In this document: positions 14,812 through 24,200 of the stretch, piece after piece | Layout: the number at the start of each line of letters is the position of its first letter | Position numbering within the stretch: position 1 is the stretch's first letter | DNA from: JANOAR01 sp031411235 | GTDB lineage: Bacteria; Verrucomicrobiota; Verrucomicrobiia; Verrucomicrobiales; Verrucomicrobiaceae | Length of the DNA stretch: 36,214 nucleotides | Direction: 5' to 3' | NCBI GenBank assembly: GCA_031411235.1 | Contig: JANOAR010000111.1 | Span: 1 to 36,214 of the forward strand | The notes under the pieces: generated by a model | Databases searched by the model: none | What the model was told of the DNA's origin: nothing | The model's input: the letters and a program-made list of their open reading frames with translations, nothing else | Program-made: the position numbers and the translations under genes

Positions 14812-15252
14812 ATGCCCTTCCCTCTTCGCAGCCCCAACGTCAAAACCAGTGGCATCGTCTTTTTCGCCCGCTTCATCGACAAGATTCGCCTGGACGCTGC
14901 GGACGCACTGCCTCCCGGCTACCACGTAGGATTTGTGGAGGGAAATCGTACCTTTGATGACCGCTTCATGCGTTTCATCGGCGTCGGCTACGAGGCGCTG
15001 CGTGCCCGTGTTTTAGAAGGTGGCAGCGATGAAGAACTGCTGGAGTGGTGCTTCCAAAACGGACGTCGTCCCGATGCCGAACAAATCGAGATTTGGAATA
15101 CCTTCCTCATTAAAAGAGGCTGGAATGACTCTGCAAGCCCTGGCTTGGTGAAGCAGCGTGAAGAAGCAGGCCTAGGCCATCGCGAGGATCTCGTGACCTT
15201 CTTCCAAGTCATGGATGTGGAAGAAGGCCATGTTGTTGAGGCGGCAGCCTAA
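14812..15252 (+). CDS. DUF5069 domain protein
   Basis: The 146-residue protein fits the DUF5069 family, which is common in Verrucomicrobia and Planctomycetes and has no known function. Typical features are the opening LRSPNVKTSGIVFFARFIDK, then RLDAADALPPGYH, a DDRFMRFIGVGYEALRARV core, EELLEWCFQNGRRP and IEIWNTFLIKRGWND. The pattern suggests a soluble helical cytoplasmic protein; no metal or nucleotide motif is visible. It is the last gene of a plus-strand run and is convergent with the phosphatase gene 6 bases away. Confidence 0.85.
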   Translation: MPFPLRSPNVKTSGIVFFARFIDKIRLDAADALPPGYHVGFVEGNRTFDDRFMRFIGVGYEALRARVLEGGSDEELLEWCFQNGRRPDAEQIEIWNTFLIKRGWNDSASPGLVKQREEAGLGHREDLVTFFQVMDVEEGHVVEAAA

Positions 15253-15257
15253 CACGC

Positions 15258-16268
15258 TCATCCCAGCACCACACTGCCATCCTGCTTCTTCGAGAACCGA
15301 TGCAGCACCGCGCCATCCACGCCATGGTGGGTGAAGGTCAGTGTGTCGGCTTGAATTTGCAAATGAGTGAAGCCGAGGGCGGGTTTTCCAAACGGGACTT
15401 TATGCGTCACCTTCATCGGGCGAGGCTTTGCACCGCCACCGCCCGAAAGCACGAAAGAGGTGAACTGCCCCTCCAACTCCAGGTGCTGCAAGTCATGGTC
15501 ATGGCCACAGATATACGCATGAACCTTGTGCTCCTGAAGTAGGCTGCCCCACTGCTCGATGAGCGGCTTGGTATCGCCGTGAGAGCCATTGGTGTAGAGT
15601 GGATGATGCGCGACCACGATGGTGAATGGTGCCCGAGGTTTGGCCAGTTCGGCCTTGAACCACGCGAGTTGCTCAGTGGCTTCCTGCTCCGTCAGATGGC
15701 GCTTGGGTTTGCCCGTTTTTTTGTCTTTACCATTGCTCACCGTGGGCAGATTGCTGTCGAGGCAGAGAAAGGTCACCAGCGGCTGCAGCGGGTTGCCCAA
15801 CTCGAAGCGATACCACTTCGCAGGCATCTTCCAGCGCGCGCCTAGCTTCTTAGCATACGCGAGTTGCACCTGCTCCCCGCCCTCATTGTCGTGGTAGTCA
15901 TGGTTGCCCAACACCGCCCACAGTGGGCCGGGAAAAACGGTGGCTGGATACATCGCCTCGATACCCGCCTGCCAGCGCGGAGACTCCAGCGTGAAGCCGC
16001 CTTTGACCGCGCTGTAAAAATTATCGCCTAGCAACCAGACGCCTTCTGTTTTGATGGCTGTCTTGCCGACAAAAGCCTGCATCGCTTTTGCCACCGCAGT
16101 CTGATCTGCGCCGCCCGTGCCGAAGTCGCCAATGCTCAGCAAATGCAGTGCGTCCTTGGCGATCTCGCCCTGGGCACGGCGCGATTGCAGATTCAGCGCA
16201 AGGGCTGCGCTGGAGCAAAACAAAGTCTTCAGAGCGCGGCGACGATTCATGGGATTCATGGAGTTCAT
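15258..16268 (-). CDS. Exported metallophosphoesterase (purple acid phosphatase-like)
   Basis: The 336-residue product starts MNSMNPMNRRRALKTLFCSS, with twin-arginine residues before a hydrophobic stretch (AALALNL), so export by Tat is likely. The calcineurin-like metal sites are complete: GDFGTGG, GDNFYSAV, GNHDYHD, VVAHHPLY and CGHDHDLQ. The order and spacing resemble acid phosphatase type 5 (tartrate-resistant, Fe/Mn or Fe/Zn). It should hydrolyse phosphate esters in the periplasm. Starts at 16268, 16259 or 16250 are all possible and all keep the RR signal. The divergent gene at 16387 begins about 120 bases away, so the promoters share that gap. Confidence 0.88.
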   Translation of the reverse strand: MNSMNPMNRRRALKTLFCSSAALALNLQSRRAQGEIAKDALHLLSIGDFGTGGADQTAVAKAMQAFVGKTAIKTEGVWLLGDNFYSAVKGGFTLESPRWQAGIEAMYPATVFPGPLWAVLGNHDYHDNEGGEQVQLAYAKKLGARWKMPAKWYRFELGNPLQPLVTFLCLDSNLPTVSNGKDKKTGKPKRHLTEQEATEQLAWFKAELAKPRAPFTIVVAHHPLYTNGSHGDTKPLIEQWGSLLQEHKVHAYICGHDHDLQHLELEGQFTSFVLSGGGGAKPRPMKVTHKVPFGKPALGFTHLQIQADTLTFTHHGVDGAVLHRFSKKQDGSVVLG

Positions 16269-16386
16269 AGATGGAGGGAGGGTCAAACGGCTTAATCTCC
16301 AGGAGCTTGCATGACGGCTCGGAGAACGAGCAACGCTCGCAAACCAAAATCTTGTCATCCTTGCCACGATCTGTCAGAACCATCGC

Positions 16387-17685
16387 ATGGACTCAAAAAA
16401 CGTACTCATCTCCGTCCTCGCGCTCACTGCCGTGGGCATCATCCAAGCCGAATCCGTTAAAGATCGCGAAGGTGCCGTGCGGCAGGACAAGGCTAAGCTC
16501 GAATCCAGCGAGCGCTGGAACTACAACGATGTGGACAAAGCATTCGCCGAAGCTCAGAAGACCGGAAAACCGGTGCTGCTCGTGCTGCGTTGTGTGCCCT
16601 GCCTTGCTTGCATGGGCATTGATACGGGCGTGCTCACCGAAGGCGATGCCTTGAAGCCGCTGCTCGACCAATTCATTTGCGTGCGCGTCATCAATACCAA
16701 CACACTCGACCTCACGCGTTTCCAGTTCGACTACGATCTCTCCTTCAGCAGCCTATTTCTCAATGCCGACGGCACCGTGTACGGTCGCTATGGCTCATGG
16801 AAGCACCAAAAAAACTCTCAGGAAACCGCGCTGGCAGGCTACACCAAAGCCATCCAAGCCGCACTCGCCCTGCACCGCAACTACCCCGCCAATAAAGCCA
16901 CGCTGAGCGGCAAACAACCCGGCGATACCCCCTTTAAAACGCCCATCGAGATCCCCGAGCTGGCAAAAAAGTACAAGGCTGAACTCGACTGGGAAGGCAA
17001 GGTCGTCGGCAGTTGCGTCCACTGCCACATGATCGGAGCCGCCACGCAGACCTGGTACCGCAGTCAAAATAAACCCATGCCCGAGTCATTGATTTACCCT
17101 TTCCCTGAGCCCGAAACGATAGGACTCACGCTGGCCTCGGAAGACATCGCCCACGTCGATACCGTAGCCGCTGGATCACTCGCAGAAAAGGCTGGTATAA
17201 AAGCAGGCGACAACATCATCAGCCTCGCGGGCCAACCCTTGATCTCCATCGCCGATGTCAGTTGGGCGCTGCATCGCACAGCCAACGAGGCCACACTAGC
17301 CAGCGTCGTCAGTCGAGCTGGCCAAGAAGTCGCCCTGACCCTGGCGCTACCCGCAGGCTGGCGGCGCAAGTCCGACGTAACCCTGCGCATCGCCGTCTGG
17401 CCAGAGCGTGGCATGGCCCTCGGCGGCATGAGACTGGAGCCCGCCGAAGGCGAAGGTATCGGCTTAAAAATCAAAGGTGTCGGCCAGTATGGAATGCACG
17501 CCACCGCGATGAAAAGCGGGTTCAAAGCAGGCGATGTGCTGCTCGACTTCGATGGCATCAACACCCCCATTTCCGAAGGCGCGCTCCTCGGCCATCTCCT
17601 GCAAACCCGTCAACCTGGCGACAAAGTCAAAGTCACCGTGCAGCGTGCTGGCCAGCGACTCGAATTGGCCCTGCCCATGCAGTGA
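16387..17685 (+). CDS. Exported thioredoxin-like protein with CxxCH motif and two PDZ domains
   Basis: The 432-residue protein begins with a signal-like segment (NVLISVLALTAVGIIQAES). Residues 40-165 form a thioredoxin-like domain with cysteines in CVPCLAC (C69, C72, C75). A linker follows with CVHCH (C210, C213, H214), the covalent c-type haem motif. Two PDZ domains follow, about 243-320 (AGSLAEKAGIKAGDNIISL) and 345-432 (MKSGFKAGDVLLDFDG). The combination suggests a periplasmic redox protein that senses or carries electrons and binds partner C-termini with its PDZ domains. Which enzyme it serves is unknown, and the CxxCH could bind a metal rather than haem. It lies 80 bases before the ABC transporter gene, on the same strand, and diverges from the phosphatase. 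Confidence 0.8.
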   Translation: MDSKNVLISVLALTAVGIIQAESVKDREGAVRQDKAKLESSERWNYNDVDKAFAEAQKTGKPVLLVLRCVPCLACMGIDTGVLTEGDALKPLLDQFICVRVINTNTLDLTRFQFDYDLSFSSLFLNADGTVYGRYGSWKHQKNSQETALAGYTKAIQAALALHRNYPANKATLSGKQPGDTPFKTPIEIPELAKKYKAELDWEGKVVGSCVHCHMIGAATQTWYRSQNKPMPESLIYPFPEPETIGLTLASEDIAHVDTVAAGSLAEKAGIKAGDNIISLAGQPLISIADVSWALHRTANEATLASVVSRAGQEVALTLALPAGWRRKSDVTLRIAVWPERGMALGGMRLEPAEGEGIGLKIKGVGQYGMHATAMKSGFKAGDVLLDFDGINTPISEGALLGHLLQTRQPGDKVKVTVQRAGQRLELALPMQ

Positions 17686-17765
17686 CCTGCGTTCATTCAC
17701 AACACACTCAAAAAGTGTAACTCCCCACGCTCAACACTCGCGGGCTGTGTCTGTCACAGTCCGCC

Positions 17766-20021
17766 TTGAAAAACTCCGCTCTCGATTTCTCGACCACTCG
17801 CGACTTGTTCGTCCATACCACGCCAGCCTTGCTCTGCACGGCTCTCGCACGGGACGGCATCGACGCGAAAGAAGTTCTCGTCAGCATTCGCAGCGACATC
17901 TTGCTCATTGGCACTTCAGCCGATGTCTGGCTCTTGCTCACGGCCAATCTAGCAGCCGTTTATTTCATCGCAGCAGACGGCCACGCCAAGCCGGGCGCTC
18001 CGGTCTTCGACCTTACCAAGGCGGATAAAGTCAGGCTCAACCAGACCATCGGCAGCGCCTTTATCCAGCTCCGCATCGACGGCGTTTATGTTGAAGTCAT
18101 CCGCTTCAGCAATGGCCTGCGCGAAGACTTTGGCCGCGTGGTCAACCAGATGAAGCGCCTCATCGCGGGCGATGAATTTCAGCCTGCCGCGCTCACTCGT
18201 GACCACGAATCCATCTGCGAAGTCTGCCGCCTACCGTTGCCCGCAGCCAAGGCTCCCTGCCCACGCTGCGCTAAAAAAGGCGGCATCCTCAAGCGCACAC
18301 TCCATCTCATGCGCCCCTACTGGAGCAGCATCACCATGCTACTCGGCGTGATGATCCTTGGCGTCGGCCTCGACCTCGTGCCGCCCGTGCTCACACGAAT
18401 ACTTGTGGATGAAGTCATCACCCCGCGCACTCACTTGGAATGGCTGCCGTGGATACTCTCCAGCCTCATCGTCGCCGCCGCCCTGCGCCAAGTTTTAAAC
18501 ATCATCATCGGGCGCACCAGCGCCTTCGTCGGCACCCGTATCACCAAGGAATTGCGCGAGCGCGTGCAGACCAAGCTGCTCGGCCTCAGCGTGGACTACT
18601 ACAACCGCAACAGCGCTGGCTCGCTGATGAGCCGCGTGCTCAATGACGTCGATTATTTTCAGGGCTTCGTCACCCAGATGGCGCAGGGATTTCTGCTCAA
18701 TGTGCTGCTCGTGCTCGGCATCGGCACCATGCTGTTCGTGATGAATGCTCAGCTCGCGCTGTGGGTGTTGATTCCCATTCCGTTCGTCTTTCTCGGCACG
18801 GCAATATACTGGAAAGTCATCTACCCGCGCTACTACCGGGTGTGGGATAGCCAGTCAAAAATGGCGCAGTCGCTGACTGGCCTGCTGCAAGGCATTCGCC
18901 TCGTTAAAGCCTTTGGCCAAGAGGATCGCGAGCGCCTGCGCTTCGCCAAATCCGCAGGCTATGTGCAAACCGCGAAGCGCTCGCTGGAAATGAGCGCGGC
19001 CACGTTCAATCCCATCATGGGCTTCGTCTTCGGCCTCGGCGGGCTCATCGTCTGGAATGCAGGCGGGCGCGATGTCCTCGCGGACAAAATCACCCTCGGC
19101 ACTCTGATGGCCTTCTTCGGCTACCTCGGCATGTTTTACTCGCCCGTGCAATCGCTCAGCATGTTCAGCAGTTGGGTCACCGGCTTCCTCGCTGCGGGCC
19201 AGCGTGTGTTTGAGATTCTCGACTCCACCAACCAGCTCGATGAAGCCCCCGAAGGGCATGTCATCGGCAGCATGACGGGCCGCATCGAGCTGATAAACGT
19301 GACCTTCGGCTACGATCCCTACGCACCCATTTTGAAGAACGTTAGCCTCGTCATCGAGCCTGGGCAATTCGTCGGTATCGTCGGCAAAAGTGGCAGCGGC
19401 AAGACCACGCTCGTCAACCTCATCTGCCGCTTCTACGACCCGCAGGAAGGGCAGGTGCTCATCGACGGCCACGACGTGCGCGAGCTGAGCACCGATGGCC
19501 TGCGCCACGACCTAGGCCTCGTGTTGCAGGAGCCCTTTCTCTTCCGCGCCACCATCGCCGATAACATCGCCTATGGCCGCCCGCAGGCCGATCCCATGAG
19601 CATCATCAAGGCCGCGCGTGCAGGCAACGCGCACGAATTCATCGTTAAAAAAGTTGCTGGCTACGACACCAAACTCGGCGAGAACGGCGCAGGTCTCAGC
19701 GGTGGCGAACGCCAGCGCCTCAGCATCGCCCGTGCGCTGCTCACCGATCCACGCGTGCTCATTCTCGATGAAGCCACCAGCAGCGTCGATACCGAGAGCG
19801 AGCAGGAAATCCAGCGCGCCCTAGCCCGCGAGTGCAAAGGCCGCACCACCATCGCCATCGCGCATCGCCTCAGCACGCTCAAAAACGCCGACCTCATCTA
19901 TGTCATGGACGACGGCAAAATCGCCGAGCACGGCACCCACGAAGCCCTGCTACAACACGACGGCATCTACGCCAAGCTGGTGAAAATCCAGACCGAACTG
20001 ACACGGCTGGAGGCAGCGTAA
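17766..20021 (+). CDS. ABC transporter, fused membrane and ATPase domains, cyanophycin-associated type
   Basis: The 751-residue half-transporter should work as a dimer in the inner membrane. An N-terminal soluble region (1-180) ends in a zinc-ribbon-like CEVC...CPRC (about residues 152-173). Six membrane segments (about 190-470) with the ABC exporter coupling helix follow. The ATPase has Walker A GKSGSGKTT (about 540-548), signature LSGGERQ (about 644-650), Walker B VLILDEAT and switch IAHRL. The extended N-terminus and the downstream DUF1854 gene match the pair annotated elsewhere as cyanophycin metabolism-associated. The substrate is unknown, and no cyanophycin synthetase or cyanophycinase is in this window. 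The start is a TTG at 17766; the first ATG would remove the N-terminal domain, so the weak codon may limit expression. Confidence 0.9.
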   Translation: MKNSALDFSTTRDLFVHTTPALLCTALARDGIDAKEVLVSIRSDILLIGTSADVWLLLTANLAAVYFIAADGHAKPGAPVFDLTKADKVRLNQTIGSAFIQLRIDGVYVEVIRFSNGLREDFGRVVNQMKRLIAGDEFQPAALTRDHESICEVCRLPLPAAKAPCPRCAKKGGILKRTLHLMRPYWSSITMLLGVMILGVGLDLVPPVLTRILVDEVITPRTHLEWLPWILSSLIVAAALRQVLNIIIGRTSAFVGTRITKELRERVQTKLLGLSVDYYNRNSAGSLMSRVLNDVDYFQGFVTQMAQGFLLNVLLVLGIGTMLFVMNAQLALWVLIPIPFVFLGTAIYWKVIYPRYYRVWDSQSKMAQSLTGLLQGIRLVKAFGQEDRERLRFAKSAGYVQTAKRSLEMSAATFNPIMGFVFGLGGLIVWNAGGRDVLADKITLGTLMAFFGYLGMFYSPVQSLSMFSSWVTGFLAAGQRVFEILDSTNQLDEAPEGHVIGSMTGRIELINVTFGYDPYAPILKNVSLVIEPGQFVGIVGKSGSGKTTLVNLICRFYDPQEGQVLIDGHDVRELSTDGLRHDLGLVLQEPFLFRATIADNIAYGRPQADPMSIIKAARAGNAHEFIVKKVAGYDTKLGENGAGLSGGERQRLSIARALLTDPRVLILDEATSSVDTESEQEIQRALARECKGRTTIAIAHRLSTLKNADLIYVMDDGKIAEHGTHEALLQHDGIYAKLVKIQTELTRLEAA

Positions 20022-20061
20022 AAAATCTGAAATCCGAGATCTGAAATTTTCAATCCTCATC

Positions 20062-20616
20062 ATGAAATCCAACATCATCCCCATGCCCCTGCCCCCCGTT
20101 TCCGTCGTTCGCGACCGACTGTTGGAACCCTCTGACATCACCCTGCACACTGGCCTACATGGCCTCATGGAATGCGTGCTCACGAGTGATGATAAAGTCT
20201 ATCATGGCGTCACCGCCGTGCTGCTTTTCCCCATCTCACATCCCGAGCGCTTCATCTCGCTGCGCTACACAAATGAAGAAGACAAGGAGCATGAGATCGG
20301 CATCATCGGAGGCCTCCGCACCTTCCCAGACGAGGCCGTCGCGCTCGTCCGCGCCAGCCTCGCGAGGCACTACCATGAGCAGTGCGTGCATCGAGTCCAC
20401 CGCATCAAGAATGAGTACGGCCAACTGTTCTTCAAGGTCGAAACCCAGCGCGGCATTGAGGATTTCGTCATGCCCTGGAGACAAGACCGCGCCGAGGACT
20501 ACGGCACAAATGGCAAGGTTCTGCTCGATGCGCTGAACAACCGCTATCTCATCCCCGACATCGACCAGCTCGCGGATAAAGAGAAGCGCCTGCTGCTGAC
20601 TTATATCTACTGGTGA
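20062..20616 (+). CDS. DUF1854 protein, partner of the ABC transporter
   Basis: The 184-residue protein matches DUF1854 (PF08909), found in beta-proteobacteria and Verrucomicrobia next to the ABC transporter just described. It has VVRDRLLEPSDITLHTG, LFPISHPERFISLR, IGIIGGLRTFPDEA, then an RVHRIKNEYGQLFFKVET strand pair. The end is very conserved (VLLDALNNRYLIPDID, DKEKRLLLTYIYW). No catalytic motif is visible; a soluble accessory role for the transporter is inference. It starts 40 bases after the transporter stop, past a short ATCTGAAAT direct repeat. Its final 126 bases occur a second time at 27871-27996, and everything between is an accessory island. The 3' part of this intact gene may therefore have arrived with the island. 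Confidence 0.92.
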   Translation: MKSNIIPMPLPPVSVVRDRLLEPSDITLHTGLHGLMECVLTSDDKVYHGVTAVLLFPISHPERFISLRYTNEEDKEHEIGIIGGLRTFPDEAVALVRASLARHYHEQCVHRVHRIKNEYGQLFFKVETQRGIEDFVMPWRQDRAEDYGTNGKVLLDALNNRYLIPDIDQLADKEKRLLLTYIYW

Positions 20617-20621
20617 CACCG

Positions 20622-21113
20622 CTACGGCACAAGGCGCACCAGCCCGCTGCTCATCGGCGAGGTCTTCACATTCGCTGGCGGGCCGATGATGCTGGGCAAC
20701 AAAAAGTAGCCCGTGCCCATGCCAGCGCCGGGCAGCAGCACACCGCTAAAATCCACCTCGCGCGAGAGCTGCGGCAGCGCGCCAGTGAAGAGATTGTCGT
20801 CCTTCAAAGCCATCGTGCCCGTGAACGTGCCCTTCGCCACATCAAGCTTGGTCAGCTTCACCAGCGCCGGATTCACCGCCGTTATCGTGTTGAAGGTGGC
20901 GACATGCGCAGTGCTCACGGTGAACACTTGATCCAGCGCATCGAACTGCCCCACGCCCTCGATGCCGCCCTCGCTGAAGGCGATGCTCGCAGCACCCGGC
21001 GCAGCGATGTTGAGGAGCGTCTTCCCCGCGCCCGGCGGCACATACTCCGCCCCAGCGGCAGTCAGCGACGTCGGGCCAAAGCCAGCGGCATAAGCCCGCA
21101 CGGCCTGCGCCAT
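20622..21113 (-). pseudogene. C-terminal fragment of a large secreted surface protein
   Basis: The 163-residue reading has no signal peptide. It resembles the C-terminal region of large verrucomicrobial autotransporter or Ig/MBG-type surface proteins: GPTSLTAAGAEYV, a strand-rich middle, KGTFTGTMALKDD, then REVDFSGVLLPGAGMGTGYF, LLPSI and SSGLVRLVP. The frame stays open upstream to about 21236, but the added residues look non-coding, and the rest of the gene is missing. An upstream fragment of a surface-protein gene lies on the same strand at 24531-25001, in the right order to be its N-terminal part, with the restriction gene between. Homology is from memory of the family pattern. Confidence 0.6.
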
Positions 21114-21238
21114 CTTGAACCAATGCGGCGAGCCCGAAAGTAATGAAGCACTCCTGCCACTCGTTCTCGCAATGCTTGGCTTTGCTGCAAGACTTCTGCT
21201 ACCAAGCGCTGAACCAAAATCTAGCTCTAACGTTCACG

Positions 21239-24200
21239 ATGATCCTTCCAGAAAATCTCCCCTCTCGCTTTCGCATCGCTGCCCATGCCTTCGCCGATTC
21301 GTTGCGTGCAAACTTCGCCAGCGGGATGCCTGCGCAACCAGAGGATCAGCTCAAATGGCCAGTGCAAGAACTACTCCAAGCGGCTCATCCCGGCGTGCTC
21401 ACACGCACCGAGGTGCAGGTGGATGGTCTCGGTGGCAGGCCCGACATGGGCGTGCATGTCCATGCCGCGCTGTGTGGTTTTGTAGAACTCAAAGCCCCTG
21501 GTCACGGAGCGCGCACCGCTAACTTTCGTGGTCGCGACAAGGCGCAGTGGGAGAAGTTCACCGCCCTGCCCAACGTGCTCTACACCGATGCCTGCGAGTG
21601 GGCGCTGTATCGCAGCGGCGTGCAGACGCAGCATGAAAACAAGCCGCTGGTGGTGCGGTTGGGCGGACTCATCGAGCGAGGCTCAGCAGCGTTGGATGAT
21701 GCCACGCTGACCGCTCTCTTTACCCTGCTCACCGACTTCCTCAACTGGTCGCCCATCGTCCCACATGAGCCGCGCAAACTGGCCGAATTGCTCGCCCCGC
21801 TCTGCCGCTTGCTGCGTGCCGATGTGGCAGCAGCGATGCAAACGGAAGGCAGTGCTTTGAAGGTGCTCTGCGGTGAGATACGCCAGTATCTCTTCCCCCA
21901 CACTGACGACGCGCAGTTCGCCGACATCTACGCGCAGACCCTCACTTATGCGCTGCTGCTCGCTCGGTTAAACGGCGAGACAGACCTGACCGCCGAGCAC
22001 GCCGCCACACGGCTGGAGAGCGGGCACGGGCTGCTGGCGACGACCATGCGCATCCTCACGCAAGCCGAAGCGAGAGCTGAAATCGAGACGGCGGTGAGCA
22101 TCCTGGAGCGCGTGATCTGCGCCGTCGATCCGCAGAAGTTAAGCAAGCGTGGCGACCCATGGCTCTACTTTTATGAGGACTTCCTCGCTGCCTATGATCC
22201 GCTGCTGCGCAAGCAAACTGGCAGCTACTACACGCCGCAGGAAGTCATCGCCTGCCAGACAGCGCTGGTCTCTGAGCTGCTCGTCGAGCGCTTCGACAAG
22301 CGCTTCACCTTTGCCGATGAAGACGTGGTTTTTCTCGACTCCAGCGCGGGCACGGCAGCCTATCCGCTGGCCGCTATCGAGAGTGCCTTGCAGCTCGTAG
22401 AGACCCGTCTCGGCGCTGGTGCTGTGGCCGAGTATGCCACGCGCTGCGCAGAGAATGTGTATGCCTTCGAGGTGCAAGTAGGGCCGTATGCCGTGGCGCA
22501 TCTACGCATGACCAAGCTGCTGCGCGACGCCGGTGCTACGTTGCCCAGCGATGGCCTGCATGTGCTGCTGACCGACACGCTGGAGTCGCCCCACGCCGTG
22601 CCACCACAGCCGCCGTTGTTTGGCCGCAGGCTCACTGAGGAGCAGCGCCGTGCTCAGCGAGTGAAAGCGTCGATGCCTGTCTTCGTCTGCATGGGCAACC
22701 CACCTTACTTCCGTGAGGAGAGCGAGGATGATGCCGCTCACACGCGAGGCCGTTGGGTGCGCTTTGGCGATGACAATGCCACTGCCGACACGCGTCCCAT
22801 CCTGCGCGACTTCACCGAGGCCGCGCCCGCTGTGCATGTGAAGAACCTCTACAACCTCTATGTCTATTTCTGGCGCTGGACGCTGTGGAAGATGTTTGAG
22901 AACCCGCTGCCCGGCGGTGCTTCACAGAAGGGTATTGTCAGCTTCATCACGGCCTCCAGCTACCTGCGCGGCCCTGGCTTCACGGCCATGAGACAGCGTA
23001 TGCGCGAGGCCTTTGACGAGCTGTGGATCATCGACTTGGAAGGCGACAACCTGGGTGCTCGCAAAACCGAAAACGTCTTCGCCATCCAGACGCCCGTGTG
23101 CATCGCCACTGGCGTACGCCTTGCGACCAAGAAGACGCACAAGCTGGCCAAGGTGCGCTATATCCGCATCACTGGCACCAAGGCCGAGAAGCTGGAGAAG
23201 CTAGCCGCCATCCGCAGCTTCGCCGATGTAGCGTGGGAGGAGTGCTTCAAAGGCGCGACCGAGCCTCTCCTGCCAGAGCGCGTGGGGGACTACTCGGCAT
23301 GGCCGCTGGTTACAGATTTATGGCCATGGCAGCTCAATGGCGTGCAATGGAAACGTACCTGGCCCATTGGCGAAACGCCCGAAGTGCTGCAAGCTCGCTG
23401 GCGTGCATTGCTCGCTGCGCCTGCCGATCAGCGCGGTGCCTTGATGCGCGAAACCGATGCCCGCAATGCGTCGCGCGAGGTTGATTGCTTCCTTGATGGC
23501 CAAACACTCGAAGCCATCCGAGCGAAGCCTCGCGATGCCGCTTCACTGCGGCCCATTCGCTACGCCGGGCGCAGCTTTGATCGCCGCTGGATACTGCCTG
23601 ACAATCGCCTGTGCGACCGCCATCGCCCTGGCTTGTGGGCGGCTCATGGCGACAAGCAGATTTACCTGACCAGCTTGCTCACAGGTGTGCTTGGCGATGG
23701 CCCTGCCGCGACGGCTTGCATTCACCCGCCCGACCTTCATCACTTCAGAGGCTCCTTCGGTGGCAAGGACGTCATCCCACTCTGGCGCGATGCCGCAGCC
23801 ACTCAGCCAAACTTGCCTGCAGCTCTGCTCCACACGCTCGCCGCTGAGTTGGGCAGCAAGATCAGCGCCGAGGATTTCCTGGCCTACACCTACGCCGTGC
23901 TGAGTGCGCCGAGCTATGCGGAAACCTTTGCTGAGGAGCTGACGGTGCCCGGCCCACGACTGCCGATCACATGCGATGCCAGCCTATTCAAACAAGCCGT
24001 GGCGCTGGGTCGCAGACTGCTGTGGCTGCACAGCTATGGCGAGCGCTACGTGCCACGCGGACAAAAGCGCGGGCACCTGCCCAGCGGCAGCGCCAAGTGC
24101 CACAAAGGTGTCCCCACCACTGCCGCAGGCTACCCGCAAGCCTTTGCCTGGGCCAATGATACGCTGCACGTCGGCGATGGCGAATTCGGCCCGGTATCGC

